From contig NZ_JACUUA010000002.1 in assembly GCF_014859565.1 (NCBI RefSeq), positions 1-64,000 of the forward strand: a DNA stretch of 64,000 nt. Reading direction: 5' to 3'. The notes below the pieces were generated by a model that ran no database searches, had not been told where the DNA came from, and saw nothing but the letters and a program-made list of their open reading frames with translations. Source of the DNA: Marinospirillum sp. Lineage in GTDB: Bacteria > Pseudomonadota > Gammaproteobacteria > Pseudomonadales > Halomonadaceae. A program made the position numbers and the translations under genes. Shown in pieces: positions 1 through 7,967 of this stretch (positions within the stretch are counted from its first letter, which is position 1; each line of letters begins with the position of its first letter).

Positions 1-947
1 TTGTGATTGATCAGGCAACACGAGACTTGCTGGTACAGCAAGACCCGGCATCGGCTGAGATCATAAAACCTTATATTGAAGGAAAAGATCTAAAAAAATG
101 GTATACACAGACACGTAATCTCTGGTTGATATTTACCCGACGCGGAACAGATATTGAGAAATATCCTGCGGTTAAGGGTTATCTTGAGAGTTACCGCGAC
201 AAGCTTGAGCCTAAACCCAAAGATTGGTCTAAAGAAATGGAATGGCCGGGAAGAAAGGCAGGAGCCTACAAGTGGTTTGAGATACAGGATTCCATTGGCT
301 ATCACGATGAGTTCCGCAAGATAAAGATACTATGGCCAGATATTTCAAGCTCAAATGATTTTTCTATGAATGCTGATGGCAGCTTTTTAGCGAATACAGG
401 ATATATGCTGCCAAAAGCTGACTGGTTTTTTTTGGGTTGGTTAAATTCGAAAGTATTCAAGTTTTTGTTTGAAGCACGATCAACATCAATTAGGGGTGGT
501 TTCTATAGATATATTCGGCAGAATATTGAAATCATACCTGTTCCCCCCGCTACACCAGAACAGCAGCAAAGCATCGGACAGCTGGCGCAGCAATGCCAGC
601 AACTGGCAGAGCAGCGACTGCAGGTCAGCCAGTATTTTACCCGTCGCTTGCTGGATGATCTCTGCCCTGCAAATGCAGCTGCCCAACCCAGCCTGAACCA
701 GAAATGCCAGCAATGGTGGCAACTGGATTTTAAAACCCTGCAGGACGAACTGAAAAAAAGCTTCAAACTCAAAGCAAAAGACACCTTGATACCGGTGGCA
801 GAACGCAACAGCTGGCAAGACTACTTCACCGCAGAACAGCAGAAAATCTGCCAGCTGGATCAGCAAATCCAGACTGCTGAAGATCAGCTTAACCACGCAG
901 TCAACCAGCTGTTTGGTTTAACCCCATCAGAGGTGGGCAGGTTATGA
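1..947 (+). CDS. Type IIG-like restriction-modification protein, C-terminal part (5' end outside window)
   Basis: The reading frame is open from the left edge, so only about the last 315 residues are present. They resemble the TaqI-like C-terminal specificity (target recognition) region of Eco57I-type combined methylase/endonuclease proteins: an N-terminal stretch around YIEGKDLKKW, aromatic FEIQDSI...KILWPDIS segments, then YMLPKADWFFLGWLNSKV and an IPVPPATPEQQ motif leading into a helical tail. The methyltransferase motifs (NPPY) that would prove the assignment lie upstream of the window. Its stop is 9 bases before the start of a toxin-antitoxin pair on the same strand, so this looks like a defence cluster. 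Confidence in the family is moderate to good; methylase-only versus methylase plus nuclease cannot be told here. Confidence 0.72.
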   Translation, partial: VIDQATRDLLVQQDPASAEIIKPYIEGKDLKKWYTQTRNLWLIFTRRGTDIEKYPAVKGYLESYRDKLEPKPKDWSKEMEWPGRKAGAYKWFEIQDSIGYHDEFRKIKILWPDISSSNDFSMNADGSFLANTGYMLPKADWFFLGWLNSKVFKFLFEARSTSIRGGFYRYIRQNIEIIPVPPATPEQQQSIGQLAQQCQQLAEQRLQVSQYFTRRLLDDLCPANAAAQPSLNQKCQQWWQLDFKTLQDELKKSFKLKAKDTLIPVAERNSWQDYFTAEQQKICQLDQQIQTAEDQLNHAVNQLFGLTPSEVGRL

Positions 948-956
948 GGAAAACCA

Positions 957-1250
957 ATGCGCCTGACTCCTGAAGAAGTGACCGCAATCAAAACAGCTGT
1001 ACATCAGGCTTTTGGCAGCCAGGCTAAGATCTGGCTGTTTGGCAGTCGTGTGGATGACAGCAAAAAAGGTGGCGATATTGATTTGCTGGTGGAACCACCG
1101 AATGGCTGTGAAGGTCTGCTGGATAAAAAGCTGCAGGTGTTATCCACACTGATGCTGGCGCTGGGCGAACAGAAGATTGACCTGGTTGTGGCACGAGATC
1201 CTTCACGGCTGGTTGAGCAAGAAGCCAGAAACAAAGGAATTGAGTTATGA
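957..1250 (+). CDS. MntA-like minimal nucleotidyltransferase antitoxin
   Basis: This is a 97-residue protein of the DNA polymerase beta-like minimal nucleotidyltransferase (MNT) family. The signature is visible: Gly29-Ser30 followed by nine residues and Asp40-x-Asp42, with a third candidate acidic residue at Asp75 in KIDLVV. In characterised HEPN/MNT (type VII) toxin-antitoxin systems such proteins silence the HEPN ribonuclease by transferring AMP to a tyrosine near its active site. The start ATG has a GAGGA Shine-Dalgarno 6 bases upstream, and the stop overlaps the next start (ATGA), showing tight coupling to the HEPN gene. The spacing between GS and DxD is nine rather than the often quoted ten residues. 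Confidence 0.83.
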   Translation: MRLTPEEVTAIKTAVHQAFGSQAKIWLFGSRVDDSKKGGDIDLLVEPPNGCEGLLDKKLQVLSTLMLALGEQKIDLVVARDPSRLVEQEARNKGIEL

Positions 1251-1723
1251 ATGATGAGCTGAGCAAAACCAAGGTCGAAAAAGCACTCAGGGAGTGTGAA
1301 ATACATCTGAAACGCATGGCCTATGCGCGTGGCAAGCTGGCTGTATTGATGCCAATGAGTGAGCAGGGTTATCTTGCGCTGACGGAAGAGCAAATCGAGT
1401 CACTGGATCAGTATATTTTCCGCTACATCAAAATGCAGGATGCCATGGGTGAGCGGTTGTTCAGGCAAATGCTGGATCTGCTGGAAGAGCCAGCGCGCAG
1501 TCAGCCCTTTCTGGATAAACTCAATCGACTGGAGCAGTTGGGTGCCATCAGCAGCAAGGAGGTATGGTTGAAACTGCGTAATCTCAGAAATCTTCTGACG
1601 CATGAGTATGAAGATGATTCGGCCAGTATGAGCGAAGTCATCACTCGGGTGTATGGGGTTTATCCGGAAGTTGAAGCCACTTACCAGCAGGCTGCAGATT
1701 TTATACGGCCTTATCTGCACTGA
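1247..1723 (+). CDS. HepT-like HEPN ribonuclease toxin
   Basis: This 158-residue, mostly helical protein carries the HEPN catalytic signature Arg114-x4-His119 followed by x-Tyr121 (RNLLTHEY). In HepT toxins Arg and His form the ribonuclease site, and the tyrosine of the RX4HXY motif is the residue AMPylated by the MNT antitoxin. The gene overlaps the MNT gene by four bases, the usual arrangement for this pair. The protein is somewhat longer than many HepT proteins, with an extra helical N-terminal segment. Its stop is directly followed by a remnant of another system. Membership in the toxin family is well supported; actual toxicity and neutralisation are inferred from the family. Confidence 0.82.
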   Translation: MNDELSKTKVEKALRECEIHLKRMAYARGKLAVLMPMSEQGYLALTEEQIESLDQYIFRYIKMQDAMGERLFRQMLDLLEEPARSQPFLDKLNRLEQLGAISSKEVWLKLRNLRNLLTHEYEDDSASMSEVITRVYGVYPEVEATYQQAADFIRPYLH

Positions 1724-1851
1724 TTGCGGACTTGTCGCATTTACCTACGGATTGGCTGGAGGCTGATCCAAACTCAGGCTCAGAGCTGGAGCAAAAGATC
1801 AGTGTGCTGATGCAGTGTGAAGAGTGTCACTTTCTGGAGTGGTTGTTATGA
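1711..1851 (+). pseudogene. C-terminal remnant of a HipA-like kinase (DUF3037 partner)
   Basis: An open frame with no start codon reads about 45 residues (…ADLSHLPTDWLEADP… to …CHFLEWLL) and ends in a TGA that overlaps the ATG of the DUF3037 gene (ATGA). DUF3037 genes are normally preceded by a HipA-type kinase (HipA_2 family) in just this overlap, so the fragment is read as the tail of that kinase. The rest is missing, and the frame runs into the 3' end of the HEPN gene, which suggests that a deletion or an insertion of the MNT/HEPN pair removed the kinase body. The left boundary is approximate; no Shine-Dalgarno or start was found. Confidence 0.5.
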
Positions 1852-2678
1852 GCCGTATGGCCTGCAAATTTAAAGTTATCCAGTTTATCCCTTTCAGCGA
1901 AACAGAGGAGTTCGCCAATGTGGGGATAGCCCTTTTTTGTCCGGAAAGAAGGCAATTACACTTCCAGCTGGCATCGGGTCGGTTTCAACGTATCACCCAT
2001 TTTTTTGAGCAGCTGGATGTCAGGATTTATAAGGCCACGATAGAGTTTATCCGTGAAGAACTTGAGCGGGTGCAAGCGTTATTGGTCAATGAATACCAGC
2101 AGTCTCTGGCTTTACAGATTTTTGATGAGGCTACACGTGAGAAAGGCGGTTTAATCCGTTTTTCCGGCCCGAAGTTTGTTTATGCAGAAACGCCTCATGA
2201 AAAAACCAGTGAGCTTTTCCAGCATTATGTTGAGCGGAGCTTTACAAAAACGCCCGACTGGGAACAGCAGCTTGTGCAGCGTGTGCGCGACATCCTGCAT
2301 GGCTTGGGTGTTGCTCAGCATTATAAAAAGGAAAAGCTGACAGCAGGTCTGCACTCACAGACCTTCCCTTTTGTTTATATGAAAGATGGGGTGCCGTTAC
2401 GAGCCATCAAGCCGGTTGTTTTTCACCAGCAACAGCCAGAGCGTGCAGTTGATCGGATTGATAAGCTGGATAAAAAGCTGAGCGAATTGACGGGGCAAGG
2501 AATTATTAAAGAAGACAACCTGTTACTTGAGGTCAGCCTGAAAGACGATCTGGATAGCAGGGCAAGGGAATATATCGAGAAAACTCTCAGGGAGTTCAGG
2601 GAAAAGGGACTGGCAGTGATTAACGCAGATGATGAGAAATCCTTGTCAGACTTTGCCTGCCAGCCTTTTTCAATTTGA
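1848..2678 (+). CDS. DUF3037 family protein
   Basis: This is a 276-residue protein recognised as DUF3037 from its N-terminal block (KVIQFIPFSETEEFANVGIALF). Members sit next to HipA-like kinases and are of unknown biochemical function, possibly partners in a toxin-antitoxin-like or stress module. I chose ATG 1848 because it overlaps the stop of the kinase remnant and gives the expected N-terminus; the frame is open slightly further upstream. The gene looks intact although its kinase partner is almost entirely gone, so it is effectively an orphan. It ends 12 bases from the convergent SulP gene. Confidence 0.75.
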   Translation: MSRMACKFKVIQFIPFSETEEFANVGIALFCPERRQLHFQLASGRFQRITHFFEQLDVRIYKATIEFIREELERVQALLVNEYQQSLALQIFDEATREKGGLIRFSGPKFVYAETPHEKTSELFQHYVERSFTKTPDWEQQLVQRVRDILHGLGVAQHYKKEKLTAGLHSQTFPFVYMKDGVPLRAIKPVVFHQQQPERAVDRIDKLDKKLSELTGQGIIKEDNLLLEVSLKDDLDSRAREYIEKTLREFREKGLAVINADDEKSLSDFACQPFSI

Positions 2679-2690
2679 AGCCGAACCAGC

Positions 2691-4259
2691 TCAACTCTGC
2701 TTCCCCTGCACGGCTTCATCCAGGTGGGTAAATACCAGGTCAGCATGAATATGCGGCAGGTGGGCTTCGAGTAGTTGGTTGCGCAGGTGGGGGCGTACGA
2801 CCAGTTCCACATCCAGTTGGCGGCTCTGGTAGTGGGCAACAGCTTCATCCAGCATCAACAGGGCGCTGGCATCCAGCAGCTGGATTTTGCGGCAATCAAG
2901 AATAATCTGGCGGGTATCCAGCACTGCATCCACTGCTTCAATACGGTCCAGCATGTGGCTGGTGGAACCAAAAAACAACGGCCCCTTGATGTGCAGGATG
3001 CGCACTCCTTCTGTCTGGCGATTCAGGGAAGGTAGATCGTGGTTCACCTCAAAACTGACTTCGGCACGTTGTGCCAATCGCCAGGTGATAATGCCCATCG
3101 CAAGAATGATCCCTGCGGTTACCGCAATCACCAGATCTGTGAAGAAGGTCAGCAACAACACCGTGAGCAGAATGGCAAATTCACTGCGTGGCAGCACCTT
3201 TGCCATTTTGAAAATACGCAGATCCAGAATATCCACACCCACTTTCAGTAGAATACCGGCCAGAACTGCCAGCGGGATGTTTTCAGCCAGAGGTGCCAGT
3301 CCCAACAGCAAACCCAGCAGAAGCAAGGCATGAATCACACCACTGAGGCGGCTGTTGCCTCCAGCTTTAACATTCACCACGGTACGCAGGGTAGCACCGG
3401 CACCCGGCAGCCCACCGATAAAAGCACAAAGCATATTACCCAGCCCTTGTCCCATCAGCTCTCGGTTGGGTTGATGATGAGTGTGGGTGATGGAGTCAGC
3501 AACCAGAGACGTCAGAAGACTATCGATGCTTCCCAGCACTGCCAGAGTTAAACCGAGGGTGAAGATCAGTGTCCATTGATCCAGTGCAAAACCAGGCAGT
3601 GTGAACTGCGGCAGGGTTGAAGGCAGGTTGCCAATTACCGGCACATCCATGGCAAAGTGCAGGCTGATCAGGGTACATACGACCAGCGCTACCAGTGGGG
3701 ACGGTAACCAGCGGCTGATACTGGCGGGGGTCAGAAAAACCAGCAGCAGTGTAATGCCACCCAGCAGCAGTGCCTGCAGGTTGATGTCTTGCAAGTGTTG
3801 AGGCAAGAGTAACAAGGCTTGCAAGGGTGTCGAGGGTGCAGTTTGCCCCAGCAGTGGAGCCAGTTGTAATACCAGAATAATGCCACCAATGCCGGTCATG
3901 AATCCAGATATCACTGGGTAGGGGATAAAACGCACCAGAACACCGGCACGCAGGGCTGCCAGCAACAGCTGGAACAACCCGGCCACCAGTACCACCATCA
4001 TTACCAGTGATAAATTGTTGCCGAGCATAACCAGTGCCGAGGCAAAAACAATGGTCATTGGGCCGGTGGGGCCAGACACCTGCACACGAGTGCCGCCCAG
4101 CAATGCCGTAACCAATCCCAGTGTTATGGCACCATAAAGCCCGGCCAGTGCACCGGCACCGGAGGCAACACCAAACGCCAGCGCCAAGGGCAGTGCCACA
4201 ATACCGGCAGTCAACCCGCCGGAGAGGTCTCCGGCCAGGTTGCTGAGTTTATAGGTCAT
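2691..4259 (-). CDS. SulP family anion transporter with C-terminal STAS domain
   Basis: This 522-residue inner-membrane protein starts MTYKLSNLAGDLSGGLTAG, the standard SulP opening, followed by the GPTGPMTIV motif near residue 80 and 10-14 hydrophobic segments to about residue 410. A STAS domain fills the last ~100 residues. SulP proteins import sulfate, bicarbonate or dicarboxylates, often with Na+ or H+; the substrate cannot be read here. ATG 4259 lies 7 bases after the atpA stop, so the gene appears to be the last of the V-ATPase operon. An upstream TTG (4292) would overlap atpA and is less likely. No clear Shine-Dalgarno precedes the ATG, which suggests translational coupling. Confidence 0.86.
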   Translation of the reverse strand: MTYKLSNLAGDLSGGLTAGIVALPLALAFGVASGAGALAGLYGAITLGLVTALLGGTRVQVSGPTGPMTIVFASALVMLGNNLSLVMMVVLVAGLFQLLLAALRAGVLVRFIPYPVISGFMTGIGGIILVLQLAPLLGQTAPSTPLQALLLLPQHLQDINLQALLLGGITLLLVFLTPASISRWLPSPLVALVVCTLISLHFAMDVPVIGNLPSTLPQFTLPGFALDQWTLIFTLGLTLAVLGSIDSLLTSLVADSITHTHHQPNRELMGQGLGNMLCAFIGGLPGAGATLRTVVNVKAGGNSRLSGVIHALLLLGLLLGLAPLAENIPLAVLAGILLKVGVDILDLRIFKMAKVLPRSEFAILLTVLLLTFFTDLVIAVTAGIILAMGIITWRLAQRAEVSFEVNHDLPSLNRQTEGVRILHIKGPLFFGSTSHMLDRIEAVDAVLDTRQIILDCRKIQLLDASALLMLDEAVAHYQSRQLDVELVVRPHLRNQLLEAHLPHIHADLVFTHLDEAVQGKQS

Positions 4260-4266
4260 GGGGGGA

Positions 4267-6111
4267 TTATTGGCTGTCTGTTTCAGTAGCAACTGGCAGC
4301 GGGAAGTGGTTCAGCTGATGGATTTCATTCCAGTAGCGTTTGAAATCCGGACTGCCTTCACGGCTGTAGTTGAGGTTGCGGAACAACCCGGTCAGACGGG
4401 TGAAGTGTTCACGCGTTTTGTCCTTGTCATCCAGATGTGGATGTTCATACAAGCAACGTTTCAGCAATTTAAAAAAGGTCTGCTGGCGCTGCATAGAGGT
4501 GGAAGCATCCACATCATCAAAGGCATCCTGCTGCAGATACACCTGATCCAGGCACTGGGCGCGGTTGTAGGTCAGAAAGTCATCCAGCGTGACCCCTTCT
4601 TCACCGGTCACCTGCATCATCTGTTGTACGTCTTCACCCTGCACCAGTAACTGGTGCATCTGTTTAACGTCTTTTACCCAGCCTTCACCCAGATTTTCAC
4701 CGTACCAGTTACTGAGTTGATCCAGATAACGTGACCAGGAGATCAGCGGATCAACCGCTGGGTAAGCCCGTTTGTAGGCACGATCTGCACTCAAACCCAG
4801 GAAGGTTTTGACGGTACGCAGGGTGGACTGGGTCACCGGTTCTTCAAAGTTACCACCTGCCGGTGAAACGGTGCCGATTAAGGTCAGGCTGCCGTATTCA
4901 CCTTCGTTGTTGCGGATTAAACCAGCACGTTCGTACAGGGTACGTACCGAGGAATCCAGATAAGCAGGGAAGGCTTCTTCACCGGGGATTTCTTCCAGTC
5001 GACCGGAGGTTTCCCGCATTGCCTGTGCCCAGCGCGAGGTGGAGTCGGCAATAACCAGCACGTTGTAACCCATCTGGCGGTAATACTCACTCAGTGTGAT
5101 GCCGGTATAGATGGAGGCCTCACGCGCAGCCACTGGCATGGAGGAGGTGTTACAAATAATGATGGTGCGATCCATCAGAGTGCCGCCTTTGGGATCGGGC
5201 AGTGCTGGGAATTCCGTGATGGTTTCCACCACCTCACCGGCACGTTCACCACAGGCTACTATCACCACAATATCCACATCAGAGAAGCGCGAAATCAGGC
5301 TTTGTAAAACTGTTTTACCGGCACCAAACGGCCCCGGAATACAGGCCGTACCACCTTTGGCCACCGGGAAAAAGGTGTCGATCAGGCGGATGGAGGTCAG
5401 CAGAGGCTGCTCCGGATAACAGCGTTCACTGAAGCGTTGAGCCAGCAGCGGTTGGCACACCGGAATACGTACCGGCCAGCGTTGTTGCATGGTCAGTTCA
5501 TGTTCTTTGCCGCGATGATCACGGATACGGGCAACGGGGGTGTCCACCGTGAAGGTGGCTTCCTGAATCCAGGTGATTTCCACTTCACCCATCTGATTAA
5601 AAGGCACCATGATTTTGTGTTTGAAGCGACCTTCCTGCACATGACCCACCGGATCACCGGCTTTTAATCGTGCACCAACCTTCACACCCGGTTGAAAAGC
5701 CCATTGTTTCTGACTGTCGATGCCTTCCACCTGCAAACCACGGGGCAGGAAAAAACCATGCTGGGAGGCAATAATTTCCAGTGGGTTCTGCAGGCCGTCA
5801 TACACCTGACCCAGCAAACCCGGACCCAGGGTCACGGACAACATCTGGCCGGACTGGCGCACCGGATCACCAATGGCAACACCACGGGTGTTCTCAAAGA
5901 CCTGTACATCGGCTTCACCATGGCGCACCCGTAATACTTCGGCCTGCAGGTATTCCTGTCGGCCATCGGCAGGTGTACGTGTTGGGCAGATATACACCAC
6001 TTCGTTTTTGATCAGGGGGTAGAACTGTCCCTGCTCATCCGTTTCCAGCCGCAGGGTGACAATATCATCCCTGACTCCGGCGACCCGGGCAGTAATCTGT
6101 GCATCCTTCAT
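4267..6111 (-). CDS. atpA: V-type ATPase catalytic subunit A
   Basis: This 614-residue catalytic subunit of the cytoplasmic V1/A1 head carries the P-loop GPFGAGKT at residues 260-267, the long non-homologous insert region before it (residues ~110-190) typical of A subunits, and an intact C-terminal helical domain. It hydrolyses or makes ATP in A3B3 hexamers with subunit B. Its start overlaps the stop of the DUF2764 gene by one base (TGATG), indicating coupling. In most operons of this bacterial class subunit B follows A directly; here B lies at the other end of the operon and a SulP gene follows A instead. Confidence 0.95.
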   Translation of the reverse strand: MKDAQITARVAGVRDDIVTLRLETDEQGQFYPLIKNEVVYICPTRTPADGRQEYLQAEVLRVRHGEADVQVFENTRGVAIGDPVRQSGQMLSVTLGPGLLGQVYDGLQNPLEIIASQHGFFLPRGLQVEGIDSQKQWAFQPGVKVGARLKAGDPVGHVQEGRFKHKIMVPFNQMGEVEITWIQEATFTVDTPVARIRDHRGKEHELTMQQRWPVRIPVCQPLLAQRFSERCYPEQPLLTSIRLIDTFFPVAKGGTACIPGPFGAGKTVLQSLISRFSDVDIVVIVACGERAGEVVETITEFPALPDPKGGTLMDRTIIICNTSSMPVAAREASIYTGITLSEYYRQMGYNVLVIADSTSRWAQAMRETSGRLEEIPGEEAFPAYLDSSVRTLYERAGLIRNNEGEYGSLTLIGTVSPAGGNFEEPVTQSTLRTVKTFLGLSADRAYKRAYPAVDPLISWSRYLDQLSNWYGENLGEGWVKDVKQMHQLLVQGEDVQQMMQVTGEEGVTLDDFLTYNRAQCLDQVYLQQDAFDDVDASTSMQRQQTFFKLLKRCLYEHPHLDDKDKTREHFTRLTGLFRNLNYSREGSPDFKRYWNEIHQLNHFPLPVATETDSQ

Positions 6112-6809
6112 CAGGAGAGTTCCTCAAAGGCTGATTGCAGGTGTTGCGTGATGGCTGGTGATTCCAGCAGTTGTTCACTCATGCGCTGGAAAGAAACCAG
6201 TGCTTGGGTGGCATCACTTTTAATATGTTTTTCCGCCAGTCCCCAGCGCAGTACAAAACAGATCACGGTTTCCAGCGTGAACTGAAAGCTGCGCTCTACA
6301 AATAACAAATCTTTCCACAACCAGGCGTTCAGCTGTTGTTCCAGCTCTCCGGAATGGCCTTTCTGCAGCAGCGGTTGCAGCTCTGCCAAAAACGGTAAGG
6401 CGTTGTCCAAACCGAACAGCGGTTCGTGCCAGCGGCGGCGGATCTGTCCTGTCCAGCGTCCAAAACCGGAAAAATGCTCCGGCCCGATGCGCCCCTGCTG
6501 ACGATAACGCAGGGCGGCCAGCAGCGTTTGCCATTCCAGCCGGAACTGGATGCGTTCACGGATAGCGGGTGATTCCAGTTGGTTGAGCTGATGCTGCCAA
6601 TCCTTGACCAGTGTTTGATCCGGCAGGGTTTGTAGCGACAAGTCACTCTGGTGGTAGAGCTTTTCAGCCAGTTGCAACTGCTGCAAATCTTCATCACTGA
6701 GCATCGTCAGGCGGCGATCCAGAGCAATTCTGGAAATCGGCAGCTGTTTGCACTGTGCCAGTGGTGGCAGATTGGGCAGTGCAGTTACCAGAGTGTAATA
6801 ACCTGTCAC
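6111..6809 (-). CDS. V-ATPase-associated DUF2764 protein (subunit C-like)
   Basis: This 232-residue, largely helical protein begins MTGYYTLVTALPNLPPLA. DUF2764 genes are found between subunits E and A in the chlamydial/spirochaetal kind of V-type ATPase operon, where no classical subunit C is encoded, so a central-stalk or C-like role is generally inferred. The position here, between atpE (overlap of one base) and atpA (overlap of one base), is the same. No catalytic motif is visible and none is expected. Membership rests on the N-terminal motif, size and position. Confidence 0.8.
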   Translation of the reverse strand: MTGYYTLVTALPNLPPLAQCKQLPISRIALDRRLTMLSDEDLQQLQLAEKLYHQSDLSLQTLPDQTLVKDWQHQLNQLESPAIRERIQFRLEWQTLLAALRYRQQGRIGPEHFSGFGRWTGQIRRRWHEPLFGLDNALPFLAELQPLLQKGHSGELEQQLNAWLWKDLLFVERSFQFTLETVICFVLRWGLAEKHIKSDATQALVSFQRMSEQLLESPAITQHLQSAFEELS

Positions 6810-7492
6810 TAGCGGATCACTCCTTCCAGCAGTGCACGGAAGCGTGGCTGCAGGTGGCGCAGCAGCAGTTTGGCAATGGCCTGATCAGTCAGGTCCACTT
6901 CCATGTCCTGCCCCACCAGCCTTACACGAATACCTTCACCTTTATGGCTGTTAAAGCTGACACCTTCACGCAGCAGTTCAGCCGACAAGGACTGCACAAA
7001 CTGGCTGAGGCGGCCTTCTTTGTATTCACTGGCGTTGCGGCGCATTTCATCCAGACCGATGATGTTGTCCGGCAATAAGACTTCCACTGCAGCGGCTTCA
7101 TTCAGGCCGGATTGATCACGCACCCGACCCACCAGCTCCAGAATCATGCGCTGCATGAATTCCTGATTGTTCATCTGCTGCTGGATCAAACGATCCACCT
7201 GATCGGTGAAACTGCGCGCCAGGCTTTCTTTTACATCCAGCAGCAGATCACGAGCCGCCATTTTCAGGGCGTCTTCCCCAGCCTGACGCCGCTGAGCTGC
7301 TTCTTTGCGTGCTTGTGTCCGTAACGATTCCGCCTCTTCTTGTGCCTGTTTCAGCAGCAGTTCGGCTTCCTTCTCGGCATCCTCAATAATCCGACCGGCT
7401 TCGCTGCGCCCTTTCTGAACACCCTGTTGCCGCAGTTGTTCAATCAGCGCTTCGATGCCGGATGAGGCGTGGTTTTTTTCCAGTTCAGTCAT
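6809..7492 (-). CDS. atpE: V-type ATPase peripheral stalk subunit E
   Basis: This 227-residue protein has a long charged coiled coil over residues ~5-85 rich in Glu, Lys, Ala and Arg (KEAELLLKQAQEEAESLRTQ and beyond), followed by a globular C-terminal domain. This is the layout of subunit E, which links the head to the membrane part as a stator. It lies 28 bases downstream of atpK and overlaps the DUF2764 gene. In canonical operons of this class it is the first gene; here it is fifth, which is the point where the usual order has been opened. No subunit G/H partner for the coiled coil is encoded nearby. Confidence 0.87.
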   Translation of the reverse strand: MTELEKNHASSGIEALIEQLRQQGVQKGRSEAGRIIEDAEKEAELLLKQAQEEAESLRTQARKEAAQRRQAGEDALKMAARDLLLDVKESLARSFTDQVDRLIQQQMNNQEFMQRMILELVGRVRDQSGLNEAAAVEVLLPDNIIGLDEMRRNASEYKEGRLSQFVQSLSAELLREGVSFNSHKGEGIRVRLVGQDMEVDLTDQAIAKLLLRHLQPRFRALLEGVIR

Positions 7493-7520
7493 GTTCAGCT
7501 CCCGTGAAACCTTTCATTAA

Positions 7521-7967
7521 CTAGGCAGGCACACCGGCACTGATCACCAGAGCAAAAATGAAGGCAAAAACCGCAAAACCTTCCACGATGGCAGCCGGTG
7601 CCAGTGACATACCGAAGATTTCTGGACGGATTTTTGAAACATTAATGGCAGAAGCACAGCTGCGACCCTGATAAATTGCACTGAACATCAGTGCCAGGCC
7701 GCAGAGCAGGCCAATGGCTGCCAGACCCGGTGCATTACCCAGTGTCAGTTCACGGTTCAGGGCAAACATCACCACAATACCGTAGATGGACTGGGATGAC
7801 GGCATGGCAGAAATACCTATGTAGCGGCCATGGCCGGTTTCGGTTTCCAACAATGCGCCCGCTGCTGCCTGACCGGCCAGCGAACAGCCAATCATGCTGC
7901 CGATGGCACCCAGTGCCATGGGGCCGTACAGGCCTGCCCAGCCAAGAGCCAAGATCAGGTTATCCAA
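7521..7967 (-). CDS. atpK: V-type ATPase rotor subunit K, predicted Na+ type
   Basis: This is a 148-residue membrane rotor protolipid with two helical hairpins. The ion-binding residues line up with those of the Na+-translocating Enterococcus hirae NtpK: Met55 (Leu61, backbone), Ser58 (Thr64), Gln59 (Gln65), Tyr62 (Tyr68), Gln100 (Gln110) and Glu129 (Glu139). The PSSQSIY motif precedes TM2's core, AIYQG lies in TM3 and AIVEGF in TM4. A complete ligand set argues for Na+ rather than H+ transport, although the Thr to Ser change leaves room for doubt. The start overlaps the end of atpI by 13 bases. Confidence 0.93.
   Translation of the reverse strand: MDNLILALGWAGLYGPMALGAIGSMIGCSLAGQAAAGALLETETGHGRYIGISAMPSSQSIYGIVVMFALNRELTLGNAPGLAAIGLLCGLALMFSAIYQGRSCASAINVSKIRPEIFGMSLAPAAIVEGFAVFAFIFALVISAGVPA

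Noticed and set aside
2660..2720. GAAGCCG/CGGCTTC inverted repeat as a terminator between DUF3037 and SulP
   Set aside because: The arms are widely spaced, one lies inside the SulP coding region and there is no T tract.
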